Below, in pieces: positions 1 through 6,264 of a stretch of DNA of 6,456 nucleotides. Under the pieces are notes generated by a model. The model was given only the letters and a program-made list of their open reading frames with translations, did not search any database and was not told the DNA's origin. The stretch's first letter is position 1. Each line of letters begins with the position of its first letter. Source of the stretch: an uncultured Treponema sp. GTDB taxonomy: Bacteria > Spirochaetota > Spirochaetia > Treponematales > Treponemataceae. The position numbers and the translations under genes were made by a program. The stretch covers positions 1 through 6,456 of the forward strand of contig CALELJ010000182.1 in assembly GCA_937902445.1 (NCBI GenBank). Direction: 5' to 3'.

Positions 1-1004
1 AGGACAGCCTGAACTCCACCAGCATCGTCAAGCTCGCACATGAATGTGTGTCCTGCTGGAGCAAGGTGGCAGAGGTTTGGAGTTCTGTTAGAAATTTCGT
101 TTACTTCGTGAAGGTCGATTTCAATGCCAGCTTCGTGGGCAATTGCCGGAAGGTGGAGCATTGTGTTTGAAGAACATCCGAGAGCCATGTCGGCTGCAAG
201 ACCGTTCTTGAAATTTTCCGCAGTCATCATCTGGCGTGCAGTGATTCCTTTCTTGTAAAGGTTCATTACAGCCATACCTGCGTGCTTTGCAAGGGCGATT
301 CTTTCACCTGTAACGGCAGGAATTGTTCCGTTTCCTGGAAGACCAAGACCCAAAACTTCAGTAAGACAGTTCATTGAGTTTGCTGTGAACATACCTGAAC
401 ATGCACCACAACCAGGACAAGCGCGGTGTTCCATTTCCTTAAGCTGGGCTTCTGTAACCTTGCCGACTGCAAGACCGCCAACAGCTTCAAACATGTCTGT
501 AAGAGAAAGATTTTTTCCTGAATATGGATTTGAAGGATCGTTTCCTGCAAGGTGACCTGGCATCATTGGACCGCCTGAAACAAATACTGTAGGAAGGTCA
601 AGACGAGCGGCAGCCATAAGCATACCTGGAACGATCTTATCACAGTTAGGAATCATGACAAGAGCGTCAAACTGATGTGCCTTTGCAACACATTCAACGC
701 TGTCAGCGATAAGTTCGCGAGTTACGAGGGAATACTTCATTCCTTCATGGCCCATGGCGATACCGTCACAGACACCGATTGCAGGGAATTCGATTGGAGT
801 TCCGCCTGCCATGCGTACACCTGCCTTTACAGCTTCTGCGATGCGGTCAAGTTCAATGTGACCCGGAATAAGTTCATTCTTTGCGCAGATGATGCCGACC
901 ATTGGCTGGTCAAGTTCTTCATCAGTGTATCCTGATGCGTAATAAAGTGAACGGTGTGGTGCGCGTGCTACACCCTTGCATGCGTTGTCAGATTTCTTTG
1001 CCAT
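1..1004 (-). CDS. ilvD: Dihydroxy-acid dehydratase, N-terminal part (cut by the window edge)
   Basis: IlvD dehydrates 2,3-dihydroxy-isovalerate and 2,3-dihydroxy-3-methylvalerate to the 2-keto acids that precede valine, leucine and isoleucine. It is a cytoplasmic iron-sulfur enzyme. Translating the minus strand from ATG at 1004 gives 334 uninterrupted residues. The opening reads KGVARAPHRSLYYASG. The first IlvD/Edd family signature, IPNCDKIVPGMLMAA, has its Cys at residue 121. The second, CGACSGMFTANSMNCL, has Cys199 and Cys202. Cys121 and Cys202 correspond to cluster cysteines known in the E. coli enzyme. SGGPMMPGH and LGCSSNTMLHLPAIA also fit the family. Family proteins are about 550-620 residues, so roughly 40% lies beyond base 1. 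The start is supported by GAGG at 1013-1016, 8 bases upstream, and by a promoter further upstream. No damage is visible. Edd (phosphogluconate dehydratase) shares the signatures, but the wording of the motifs is IlvD-like. Confidence 0.95.
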   Translation of the reverse strand, partial: MAKKSDNACKGVARAPHRSLYYASGYTDEELDQPMVGIICAKNELIPGHIELDRIAEAVKAGVRMAGGTPIEFPAIGVCDGIAMGHEGMKYSLVTRELIADSVECVAKAHQFDALVMIPNCDKIVPGMLMAAARLDLPTVFVSGGPMMPGHLAGNDPSNPYSGKNLSLTDMFEAVGGLAVGKVTEAQLKEMEHRACPGCGACSGMFTANSMNCLTEVLGLGLPGNGTIPAVTGERIALAKHAGMAVMNLYKKGITARQMMTAENFKNGLAADMALGCSSNTMLHLPAIAHEAGIEIDLHEVNEISNRTPNLCHLAPAGHTFMCELDDAGGVQAV

Positions 1005-1049
1005 AGTATTTGCCTCGAATAAAAAATTAAGTGAGAGTTAAGTTTGTTA

Positions 1050-1078
1050 AGTATAATTTCATTCGACAAAATATGCAA
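1050..1078 (-). promoter_or_regulatory. Sigma-70-type promoter of ilvD
   Basis: On the minus strand, TTGCAT (1073-1078) and TATACT (1050-1055) are separated by exactly 17 bases. Transcription would start near 1043, leaving a leader of about 40 bases before the ilvD ATG, with GAGG as the ribosome-binding site. The leader is too short for a T-box or leucine-type attenuator. The -10 overlaps a 7-base direct repeat, GTTAAGT on the plus strand at 1037-1043 and 1046-1052. The call rests on consensus match only. Confidence 0.6.
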
Positions 1079-1083
1079 TTAAA

Positions 1084-1099
1084 TAGTAATTAATTACTA
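1084..1099. repeat. 16-bp perfect AT-rich palindrome over the stop codon of the GGDEF gene
   Basis: TAGTAATTAATTACTA is a perfect palindrome with no spacer. It contains the TAA stop (1090-1092) of the GGDEF gene and lies about 6 bases upstream of the ilvD -35. As RNA it would form only a weak hairpin, so it is a poor terminator. It could be a small operator for ilvD or simply a product of AT-rich composition. Confidence 0.4.
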
Positions 1100-3033
1100 C
1101 GTGCCTCTTTTTTGCTTCGCTTTTCCTTATACTGTTCGGCATCGGCATTCTTCAACAGAGTTTCCAGATTGTAATTGTCTTTGTCAAAACTTACGGCACC
1201 CAGGCTGATTGAAAGCTTAAAAGGCTCTTTTGTATTTTCATTCCATTCCTTACAAAGCAATTCAAGTCGCTTCTTGAGTTTTTCAAAAACACTGAATGTC
1301 AGGGAGATTGACAAAATGCCAAATTCATCACCGCCAAGACGGCCTATGACATCTGTGGAACGAAAAGTTTTTTTAAGAACATCTACTTCTGCCAGAATTG
1401 CCCGGTCACCTGCATCATGGCCAAAAGTGTCGTTAATATACTTCAGCCCGTCGATATCACCGTAAATAACCAAACCTGACTGATCAAGACTTGCGGCAAT
1501 ATTCAGCTGCTGCTGAGCCGTAAACAAAAATCCGCGCCTGTTTAAAATACCGGTCAGTTCATCCGTCTTAGACAAAATCGAAAGGTCCATATTAAGCTGC
1601 TTGAGATTGCTTTGCTTGCGTTCGTTCATGGTAATGTCGCAGGCAGAAGCAATGAATTTCGACAGAAGGGAAAAAATAAACTGATAGGTACCGCAGTCAA
1701 TTTCATCCATCGACATGATCATATAGCCGTATTGGAATTCGGCATGATAAATCATTTTAACAAACTGAACTCCCTTGAAATCATCCAGCATGTTATCCGG
1801 CAAAAGACTTTCAGAACAGTCAAAAAAATTCTGGGTGTTGACAATCGGTACAGTCTGTTTCTGATTTTTCAGGTAATAAATATATGCCTCATCAGGCAGC
1901 TCAAATTCTTCATTTTGTGAAACGGCTACAGGACTGGAATATAGGCAGATTGCACACTGCTTTATGTCAAAGTCCAGCAGATGACGTTCCAGACGCTGAA
2001 CCAGCCGCTCAAGCGATAGATTACTATGCAGTTCCTCAACAAAATTCAAAACCTTCAGGTTCAGGTCTCTCTTGTCAAAAAAAGAGGAAGAGATATTGCT
2101 GAAGAATTTATCATCCCTCGCCGTGTAATTGTCGTTTTCATCAACTGTAATATAACGAGTCTCGTATTTATCCAGACAGCCACAACTTGCACGCATACAG
2201 CATGCAGGAGTTATTGTTGAAACCCAGGGAACTTTTTTTCCATTGACCATATCCTGCAGAAGCATGGTTCCGTAAAAAATCTGATGGGGAATTCTCTGGT
2301 CCACGGAACTCAAAGTTGGAAAACAGTAGCTGGCCCTAAAAGTATTGTCAAATCCGGTTACTGCAACATCTCCTGGAACATCAAGACCAAGTCCAGTCAA
2401 ATATTCGATTGCCCCCAATGCCATTTCATCAGTTACACAGACAAGGGCATCAAAGTTCACGTCTTCTTTGCGCTTAAATTTCTTTTCAAGTATGCTGATT
2501 GAACTGTCAACAGTATACTCACCAAAAAGCAGCAGGCTTTTGTCAAACGGAACATTATGTTCGGCCAATACTTCCTTGAAAACTCTATAGCGCATCAAAA
2601 TATCTTCGCTCTTGCATTCAATTCCCATAAAGGCAAAACGTTTTTTGTTGTGTTTTTCAATCAGGTGGGCTATAAATTTTTTATACGCTCCGGCACCATC
2701 TACAACAAGAGACGGGATGCCTTCAATTTCAGTAATTACCGAAAAAGTTGGAAGCATTTTGCTATACTGCTTCACAATTTCAATCATTTTGGGTTCACCG
2801 ATATGTCGGCTAAGAGCAGCCGTCGGCATCAAAAGTCCATCTAAATTTTTTTTGTTGAAGAATTTTGAAACAGACCATTCCTGATATGCATAGTCGGTTT
2901 CATCCGCTCCAGGTTGTTTTGAAATGAAAAGAAGACAATCATTGCCGGTTTTCTTTGCATACTCAACAGCACCGTCTATCATTTTCTGAGAATATTCATA
3001 TTCGATATGAGTTACCGGAACACCTAAACGCAT
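1090..3033 (-). CDS. Diguanylate cyclase with LacI-like ligand-binding sensor domain
   Basis: This protein probably makes cyclic di-GMP from two GTP in response to a small cytoplasmic ligand. Residues 1-285 resemble the effector-binding core of LacI-family and periplasmic sugar-binding proteins, including VPGDVAVTGFDN at 219-230. A Cys-rich RASCGC (281-286) follows. Residues about 324-466 look like a GAF-type sensor (weaker call), and 468-489 form a charged helical linker. The GGDEF domain runs 489-640: DELTGILNRRGF begins at 491, metal-binding Asp is 526 (GDIDGLKYIND), and the active-site GGDEF is 567-571. RSTD at 558-561, five residues upstream, is an intact product-inhibition I-site. No HTH, signal peptide or membrane segment is visible, so the protein should be cytosolic. 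The ATG at 3033 is the only start after an in-frame stop at 3052-3054. It has no Shine-Dalgarno sequence, but a promoter lies directly before it. The ligand is unknown; neighbouring genes give no sugar-use context. Confidence 0.9.
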   Translation of the reverse strand: MRLGVPVTHIEYEYSQKMIDGAVEYAKKTGNDCLLFISKQPGADETDYAYQEWSVSKFFNKKNLDGLLMPTAALSRHIGEPKMIEIVKQYSKMLPTFSVITEIEGIPSLVVDGAGAYKKFIAHLIEKHNKKRFAFMGIECKSEDILMRYRVFKEVLAEHNVPFDKSLLLFGEYTVDSSISILEKKFKRKEDVNFDALVCVTDEMALGAIEYLTGLGLDVPGDVAVTGFDNTFRASYCFPTLSSVDQRIPHQIFYGTMLLQDMVNGKKVPWVSTITPACCMRASCGCLDKYETRYITVDENDNYTARDDKFFSNISSSFFDKRDLNLKVLNFVEELHSNLSLERLVQRLERHLLDFDIKQCAICLYSSPVAVSQNEEFELPDEAYIYYLKNQKQTVPIVNTQNFFDCSESLLPDNMLDDFKGVQFVKMIYHAEFQYGYMIMSMDEIDCGTYQFIFSLLSKFIASACDITMNERKQSNLKQLNMDLSILSKTDELTGILNRRGFLFTAQQQLNIAASLDQSGLVIYGDIDGLKYINDTFGHDAGDRAILAEVDVLKKTFRSTDVIGRLGGDEFGILSISLTFSVFEKLKKRLELLCKEWNENTKEPFKLSISLGAVSFDKDNYNLETLLKNADAEQYKEKRSKKEARSN

Positions 3034-3040
3034 GCTAAAT

Positions 3041-3069
3041 ATTTTAACACGCTAAATTCCACCTGTCAA
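3041..3069 (-). promoter_or_regulatory. Strong sigma-70-type promoter of the GGDEF gene, predicted leaderless
   Basis: On the minus strand a consensus -35, TTGACA (3064-3069), is followed after exactly 17 bases by TAAAAT (3041-3046). Only seven bases, ATTTAGC, separate the -10 from the ATG at 3033. Transcription should therefore begin at or within a base or two of the start codon, leaving no room for a ribosome-binding site. Confidence 0.75.
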
Positions 3070-3079
3070 AAATACAGGT
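3061..3079. promoter_or_regulatory. Inverted repeat ACCTGT-N7-ACAGGT over the GGDEF promoter -35
   Basis: Perfect 6-bp arms at 3061-3066 and 3074-3079 are separated by 7 bases. The arms span the -35 hexamer (3064-3069) of the GGDEF promoter. The centre-to-centre arm distance of 13 bases is close to one and a quarter helical turns. The position suits a repressor site, but one 6-bp dyad can arise by chance and no binding protein can be named. Confidence 0.4.
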
Positions 3080-3146
3080 TCATATCTGCGGGAAAAGTTC
3101 CGTTTCAATTCCAAATTTTCTGGCACTACATAAACGCACTGAAATA

Positions 3147-3155
3147 TGCTATAGT
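3147..3155 (+). promoter_or_regulatory. Extended -10 promoter of the CYTH-DUF975-sppA operon, predicted leaderless
   Basis: TGCTATAGT is an extended -10 element (TG at 3147-3148, hexamer TATAGT at 3150-3155). No convincing -35 lies 16-19 bases upstream, which is common for extended -10 promoters. The hexamer ends seven bases (CATAGAC) before the ATG at 3163, so transcription should start at or next to the start codon. Confidence 0.6.
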
Positions 3156-3162
3156 CATAGAC

Positions 3163-3726
3163 ATGAACGAAATTGAAATCAAAGCCAGAGTTGCCGACAG
3201 TAACAAGCTTGAAGAAAAGCTGAATTCATTCGCTCAATTTTCAAAAAACGTCATCAGGGATGATTCCTACTACATCGGTCCCTCAGGTAAAGGCAAGAAA
3301 ATCAGAATCAGAAAAGAAAGTGAAAATGGAAACATCTCCTGGCTTCTTACATACAAGAAAAAGGAAAACAAAACTGGTCCAGAAGGAAAAACAACAGAGG
3401 TCAACGAGGAGCTTGAAACAAAAATAGAAGATCCTACACCTCTGATCCGCTACCTTGAAGATTCAGGGTATTCCGTGGCTCTCTCAAAGCACAAGGAAGT
3501 CCGCGACTGGATCTACGATGGAGCAACGCTGGAACTCTGCATGGTTCCGCCTTTGGGTTGGTTTCTGGAGATAGAGATTCTTGCGGCAGACAATGATGAT
3601 TCAACGATTCAGTCTGCCCAGAAAAAACTTATGGAAATCCTGAAAAAATGCGGACTTTCAGAAAAAGACATAGAGACAAAATATTATTCGCAGCTGCTGA
3701 AGGAAGCAGACGGCAAAGCAAAATAA
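3163..3726 (+). CDS. CYTH-domain protein, class IV adenylate cyclase (CyaB) / triphosphatase superfamily
   Basis: CYTH proteins form a beta-tunnel that binds a triphosphate with metal. Members make cAMP from ATP (class IV cyclases) or hydrolyse thiamine triphosphate or inorganic polyphosphates. The diagnostic N-terminal ExExK is present as E3-I-E5-I-K7. Other tunnel-type charges follow: KKIRIRKE (45-52), LTYKKKE (62-68), EVNEELE (79-85), KHKEVRDW (109-116), the Glu pair in LGWFLEIEI (131-139) and ETKYYSQLL (171-179). The usual Asp of the 'LD-x-V-x-x-LG' strand appears to be Cys126 here, in LCMVPPLG. Length, 187 residues, matches the CyaB-like branch. No signal peptide is visible, so it should be cytoplasmic. 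It is first in an operon, 27 bases ahead of the DUF975 gene. The ATG has no Shine-Dalgarno sequence and follows directly on a -10 element. The family is secure; cyclase versus triphosphatase cannot be decided from sequence alone. Confidence 0.85.
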   Translation: MNEIEIKARVADSNKLEEKLNSFAQFSKNVIRDDSYYIGPSGKGKKIRIRKESENGNISWLLTYKKKENKTGPEGKTTEVNEELETKIEDPTPLIRYLEDSGYSVALSKHKEVRDWIYDGATLELCMVPPLGWFLEIEILAADNDDSTIQSAQKKLMEILKKCGLSEKDIETKYYSQLLKEADGKAK

Positions 3727-3753
3727 ATCTACACATAAATAGGAGTACACAGA

Positions 3754-4389
3754 ATGTTTGATTCAAAAGATTTCAAGAAGGCAGCCCTTTCCCAGCTTAA
3801 AGGCAGATGGAAGACACCATGCCTTGTAACACTGACGATGCTTGTTGTCTTCACGATTACAAGTTCAAGCACATTCATGAATGAAGGCACGGCGGGATTT
3901 TTCATTTCTGCATTTGTTTACGGCTCATCAATTCTTGCCATAACCAGCCTTTACAGAATGCTTTTCCTCTACTCCAATCCGGTGACCTATTCGGATTTCA
4001 TAAACGGCTTCTCCAAGTTCATCAGGGGAACTCTTGCTTTCCTCTGGATGTCCTTGTGGATCACCATCTGGTCATGCCTCTTTGTGATTCCTGGAATCGT
4101 AAAAGGTTTCGCATACTCACAGATGTTCTACATCCTTTCCGAAAACCCTGATGTCGGAATCATCAAGGCAATGAACATAAGCAAGGTGCTCACAAAAGGT
4201 CACAAGGCCGATCTTTTCGTACTCGCTCTTTCTTTCATAGGATGGGATATCCTCAGCATCCTCACAGGCGGAATTCTTTTCATCTGGGTAATACCATACA
4301 TGACAATGACTTTCACCGACGCCTACTATTATCTCAAGCAGGAAGCCCTCAGAACTGGAAAACTTACTCCAGCGGATTTTGAGAAATAA
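3754..4389 (+). CDS. DUF975-family multi-pass membrane protein
   Basis: A 211-residue integral membrane protein of unknown function. The N-terminus (DFKKAALSQLKGRWKTP) is the soluble basic start typical of DUF975 proteins. Four hydrophobic stretches follow at about 22-38, 46-68, 92-116 and 154-180. The family's conserved C-terminal block is clear: SENPDVGIIKAMNISKVLTKGHKADLF region (129-155), then LSFIGWDILS and WVIPYMTMTFTDAYYYLKQEA near the end. AGGAG at 3741-3745 lies 8 bases before the ATG. It sits between the CYTH gene (27-base gap) and sppA (18-base gap), so the three are almost certainly co-transcribed. The company of a membrane protease suggests an envelope role, but no biochemical activity can be assigned. 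No conserved catalytic motif is visible. Confidence 0.85.
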   Translation: MFDSKDFKKAALSQLKGRWKTPCLVTLTMLVVFTITSSSTFMNEGTAGFFISAFVYGSSILAITSLYRMLFLYSNPVTYSDFINGFSKFIRGTLAFLWMSLWITIWSCLFVIPGIVKGFAYSQMFYILSENPDVGIIKAMNISKVLTKGHKADLFVLALSFIGWDILSILTGGILFIWVIPYMTMTFTDAYYYLKQEALRTGKLTPADFEK

Positions 4390-4407
4390 ACAAAGGAGAG
4401 ACAGAAA

Positions 4408-5454
4408 ATGAGATTGAGAAAATTCAACAGCGGCTCAATTATCTTTGCCGCAATAATTGCCATCGCCGTCATAAGCGGAATCAATACCGTCGCAAAAAAA
4501 ATTTCAGCCCCACACGGAAACGAAAAATCAAAAGCTGAATTCAAAGCTGTTGAAGACAATAGAAAATTCATGAGCCGTTTTGTCGGAAAGAATGGAGGAA
4601 TAAAACTTCCAAAGAACGAGTACATCGCCCGGATTGAAATAACCGGAACCATCACAGAATCCGGAGATACATACAACCAGAAATGGATCTGCGAAACAAT
4701 CAAGGAACTTCAGGAAGACAAAAACAACAAGGGCATCATCCTCACTGTTAACTCTCCTGGCGGCGGACTTTACGAAGCCGATGAGACATATGTTGCTCTT
4801 GTTGAATACAAGAAACAGACTTCACGCCCAGTCTATGCATACTTCAAGAATCTTGCAGCCAGCGGAGGATACTACATCGCATGTTCTTCCGACTACATCA
4901 TGGCAAACAGAAATTCCCTTGTCGGTTCAATCGGCGTAATCTGCGGACAGTTCGTAGACCTTTCACAGCTCATGGACAAGTACGGAATCAAGATGAAGAC
5001 AATCCATTCCGGCCGCAACAAGATCATGGGTTCCGTAAGCGAGCCACTGACAAAGGAACAGGAAATGATCATGCAGTCAATCTGCGACGACGGCTATGAC
5101 CGTTTTGTCGAAGTGGTTTCAGACGGAAGAAAAATGACAAGGGATGAAGTCATCGAACTTGCCGACGGAAGAATCTACACGGCAAAGCAGGCAATGGAAA
5201 ACAAACTCATCGACAGTACAGGTTCGATGGAAGATCTTGTAGATGCCATGAAACGCAAGGAATACGATTTTGCTGATTACGAAGTTGTGGATTACTCATA
5301 CACAAAACCGGAAAATTTCTACAGCCTTCTCATGGGATTCGCAAAGGAAATCAGAAAGACATCGGCAGGCAGTGCCCTGCTTCCATCGGCCGTTGAAAGC
5401 AGACTGGAAAAGAAAATTCCATTCCCGGCATATTACTGCGACCTGATGGATTAA
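4408..5454 (+). CDS. sppA: Signal peptide peptidase SppA-like serine protease, S49 family, membrane-anchored
   Basis: SppA proteases use a Ser-Lys dyad to degrade signal peptides and other membrane-associated peptides. The protein has 348 residues. A basic start (MRLRKF) and one hydrophobic segment at about 9-29 make an N-terminal anchor, placing the catalytic domain outside the cytoplasmic membrane. The domain starts near YIARIEITGTI (72-82). Further marks are TVNSPGGGLYEAD (113-125), the nucleophile Ser152 in AASGGYYIA, SLVGSIGVI (170-178) and SGRNKIMGS (201-209), with Lys205 as probable general base. The Ser-to-Lys spacing of 53 is close to that of the short Bacillus-type enzyme (52). It is a single-repeat enzyme, unlike the duplicated E. 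coli form. The last ~60 residues after DAMKRKEYD are a less conserved tail. A strong ribosome-binding site, AAGGAGAG (4393-4400), lies 7 bases before the ATG. It is the last gene of the operon, ending 42 bases before the terminator stem. Confidence 0.93.
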   Translation: MRLRKFNSGSIIFAAIIAIAVISGINTVAKKISAPHGNEKSKAEFKAVEDNRKFMSRFVGKNGGIKLPKNEYIARIEITGTITESGDTYNQKWICETIKELQEDKNNKGIILTVNSPGGGLYEADETYVALVEYKKQTSRPVYAYFKNLAASGGYYIACSSDYIMANRNSLVGSIGVICGQFVDLSQLMDKYGIKMKTIHSGRNKIMGSVSEPLTKEQEMIMQSICDDGYDRFVEVVSDGRKMTRDEVIELADGRIYTAKQAMENKLIDSTGSMEDLVDAMKRKEYDFADYEVVDYSYTKPENFYSLLMGFAKEIRKTSAGSALLPSAVESRLEKKIPFPAYYCDLMD

Positions 5455-5496
5455 TCTGTCAGGCAGAAGCTGCGCTTAACAAATTTCAATGACATA

Positions 5497-5530
5497 AAAA
5501 GGGGACAGTCCTGATGGACTGTCCCCTTTT
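5497..5530. terminator. Bidirectional intrinsic terminator between convergent genes
   Basis: AAAAGGGGACAGTCC (5497-5511), loop TGAT (5512-5515) and its exact complement (5516-5530) give a 15-bp perfect stem. On the plus strand it runs into TTTTCTTTTATTT, and on the minus strand into TTTTTATG, so it can end transcripts from both sides. It lies 42 bases after sppA and 3 bases from the stop codon of the opposing HTH-receiver gene. Confidence 0.9.
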
Positions 5531-5533
5531 CTT

Positions 5534-6151
5534 TTATTTGCTGATGCCCAGCACGTCTTTAACGGCTGTAACCAGTTCCGGGATGAAAACAGGCTTACGG
5601 AAAAAATGCTTTACACCAAGATCACGGCAGGTCTGCTCAAGTTCAGGATCCTCCATTGCCGTAACGACAATAATCTCAGGATTTCCAAAAGCATCGCTGG
5701 TCTTTACTGTATGGCAGATTTTAATTCCGTCTATGCCAGGAAGACTGAGGTCAAGAATAAGGCAGTCAGGCTGCTTTTTCACCGTCATCGACCCGGCCTC
5801 AAACCCGTCGAAAGCCTGGTAGATTTCCGCATCAGGCATGCTTTTTCTAAGGATTGAAACGCTTACATTGTTGAAACTTTCATCGTCGTCAACAAAAAGA
5901 ATCTTTATTTTTCTATTTTCCTGGGTATTTTTTGTACACTGAACAAGCACGTCATCAGGAACCCTCATCTTTCGTCCAGTCATGAATTCAGCCAGATCAT
6001 CGGGATACACACGGAACTGACCGCCAGGAGTTTTATACGCTTTTAAATGCCCATTTTTAATCCAGTTGATTGCCGTCTGGTTTACTACGCCACAATAGTT
6101 GGCAACTTCCAGAGCGGAATAGACAACCGGTCTCTCTTCACCTTTTTCCAT
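5534..6151 (-). CDS. Response regulator with N-terminal HTH (excisionase/MerR-like) and C-terminal receiver domain
   Basis: A 205-residue predicted phosphorylation-controlled DNA-binding protein. Residues about 10-57 form a HTH_17/MerR-type DNA-binding domain: SALEVANYCGVVNQTAINWI, then NGHLKAYKTPGGQFRVYPDDLAEFM, the usual recognition helix plus wing. A polar linker (58-80) leads to a CheY-like receiver at 82-203. All receiver key residues are present: acidic pair Asp89/Asp90 in ILFVDDDE, phosphoacceptor Asp134 in LILDLSLPG, Thr164 in VVTAMED and Lys186 in FRKP. The domain order is the reverse of the common OmpR/NarL plan. No histidine kinase is nearby, so it is an orphan within this window. 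The ATG at 6151 has no Shine-Dalgarno sequence and follows a -10 element by seven bases. The gene is monocistronic, ending at the shared terminator. Its targets cannot be inferred. Confidence 0.9.
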   Translation of the reverse strand: MEKGEERPVVYSALEVANYCGVVNQTAINWIKNGHLKAYKTPGGQFRVYPDDLAEFMTGRKMRVPDDVLVQCTKNTQENRKIKILFVDDDESFNNVSVSILRKSMPDAEIYQAFDGFEAGSMTVKKQPDCLILDLSLPGIDGIKICHTVKTSDAFGNPEIIVVTAMEDPELEQTCRDLGVKHFFRKPVFIPELVTAVKDVLGISK

Positions 6152-6158
6152 GGCGCAA

Positions 6159-6167
6159 ACTATATCA
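6159..6167 (-). promoter_or_regulatory. Extended -10 promoter of the HTH-receiver gene, predicted leaderless
   Basis: On the minus strand TGATATAGT is an extended -10, with hexamer TATAGT at 6159-6164. A partial -35, ATGGCA (6183-6188), lies 18 bases further upstream. The hexamer is followed by TTGCGCC and then the ATG at 6151, so a transcript would begin at or next to the start codon. Confidence 0.6.
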
Positions 6168-6264
6168 TTTTTTTATTGTTAATGCCATATTTTTCGTAGA
6201 GATTTTTGATAAAATGGAGGAAAAAACACACTTTTCTTAAAATAATCTGTATCAACGGAACTAT

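Noticed and set aside
675..935. Plus-strand open frame of 86 codons
   Set aside because: Lies wholly inside ilvD, whose antisense reading gives family signatures; this frame has no ribosome-binding site and no recognisable protein pattern.
1005..1043. T-box or attenuator in front of ilvD
   Set aside because: The predicted leader is about 40 bases, without a leader peptide or stem-loop array.
1037..1052. Direct repeat GTTAAGT with 9-base period in the ilvD leader
   Set aside because: Seven-base repeat in AT-rich sequence overlapping the -10; too short to treat as an operator without conservation data.
1175..2884. Several plus-strand open frames of 64-102 codons
   Set aside because: All fall antisense to the GGDEF gene, overlap one another and show no domain-like sequence.
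4329..4703. Minus-strand open frame of 124 codons
   Set aside because: Antisense to the 3' end of the DUF975 gene and the start of sppA; its hydrophobic runs mirror coding sequence of the real genes.
5514..5857. Plus-strand open frames opposite the receiver domain
   Set aside because: They cross the terminator stem or lie antisense to the HTH-receiver gene, which has all receiver motifs.
6222..6239. Possible weak hairpin AAGAAAA / TTTTTTC downstream of the right-edge gene
   Set aside because: Only A-U pairs with one G-C; not strong enough to call a terminator.
6214..6240. ATG-GAG-GAA short plus-strand frame of 8 codons
   Set aside because: Very short, no ribosome-binding site or promoter, and located in an AT-rich intergenic stretch.
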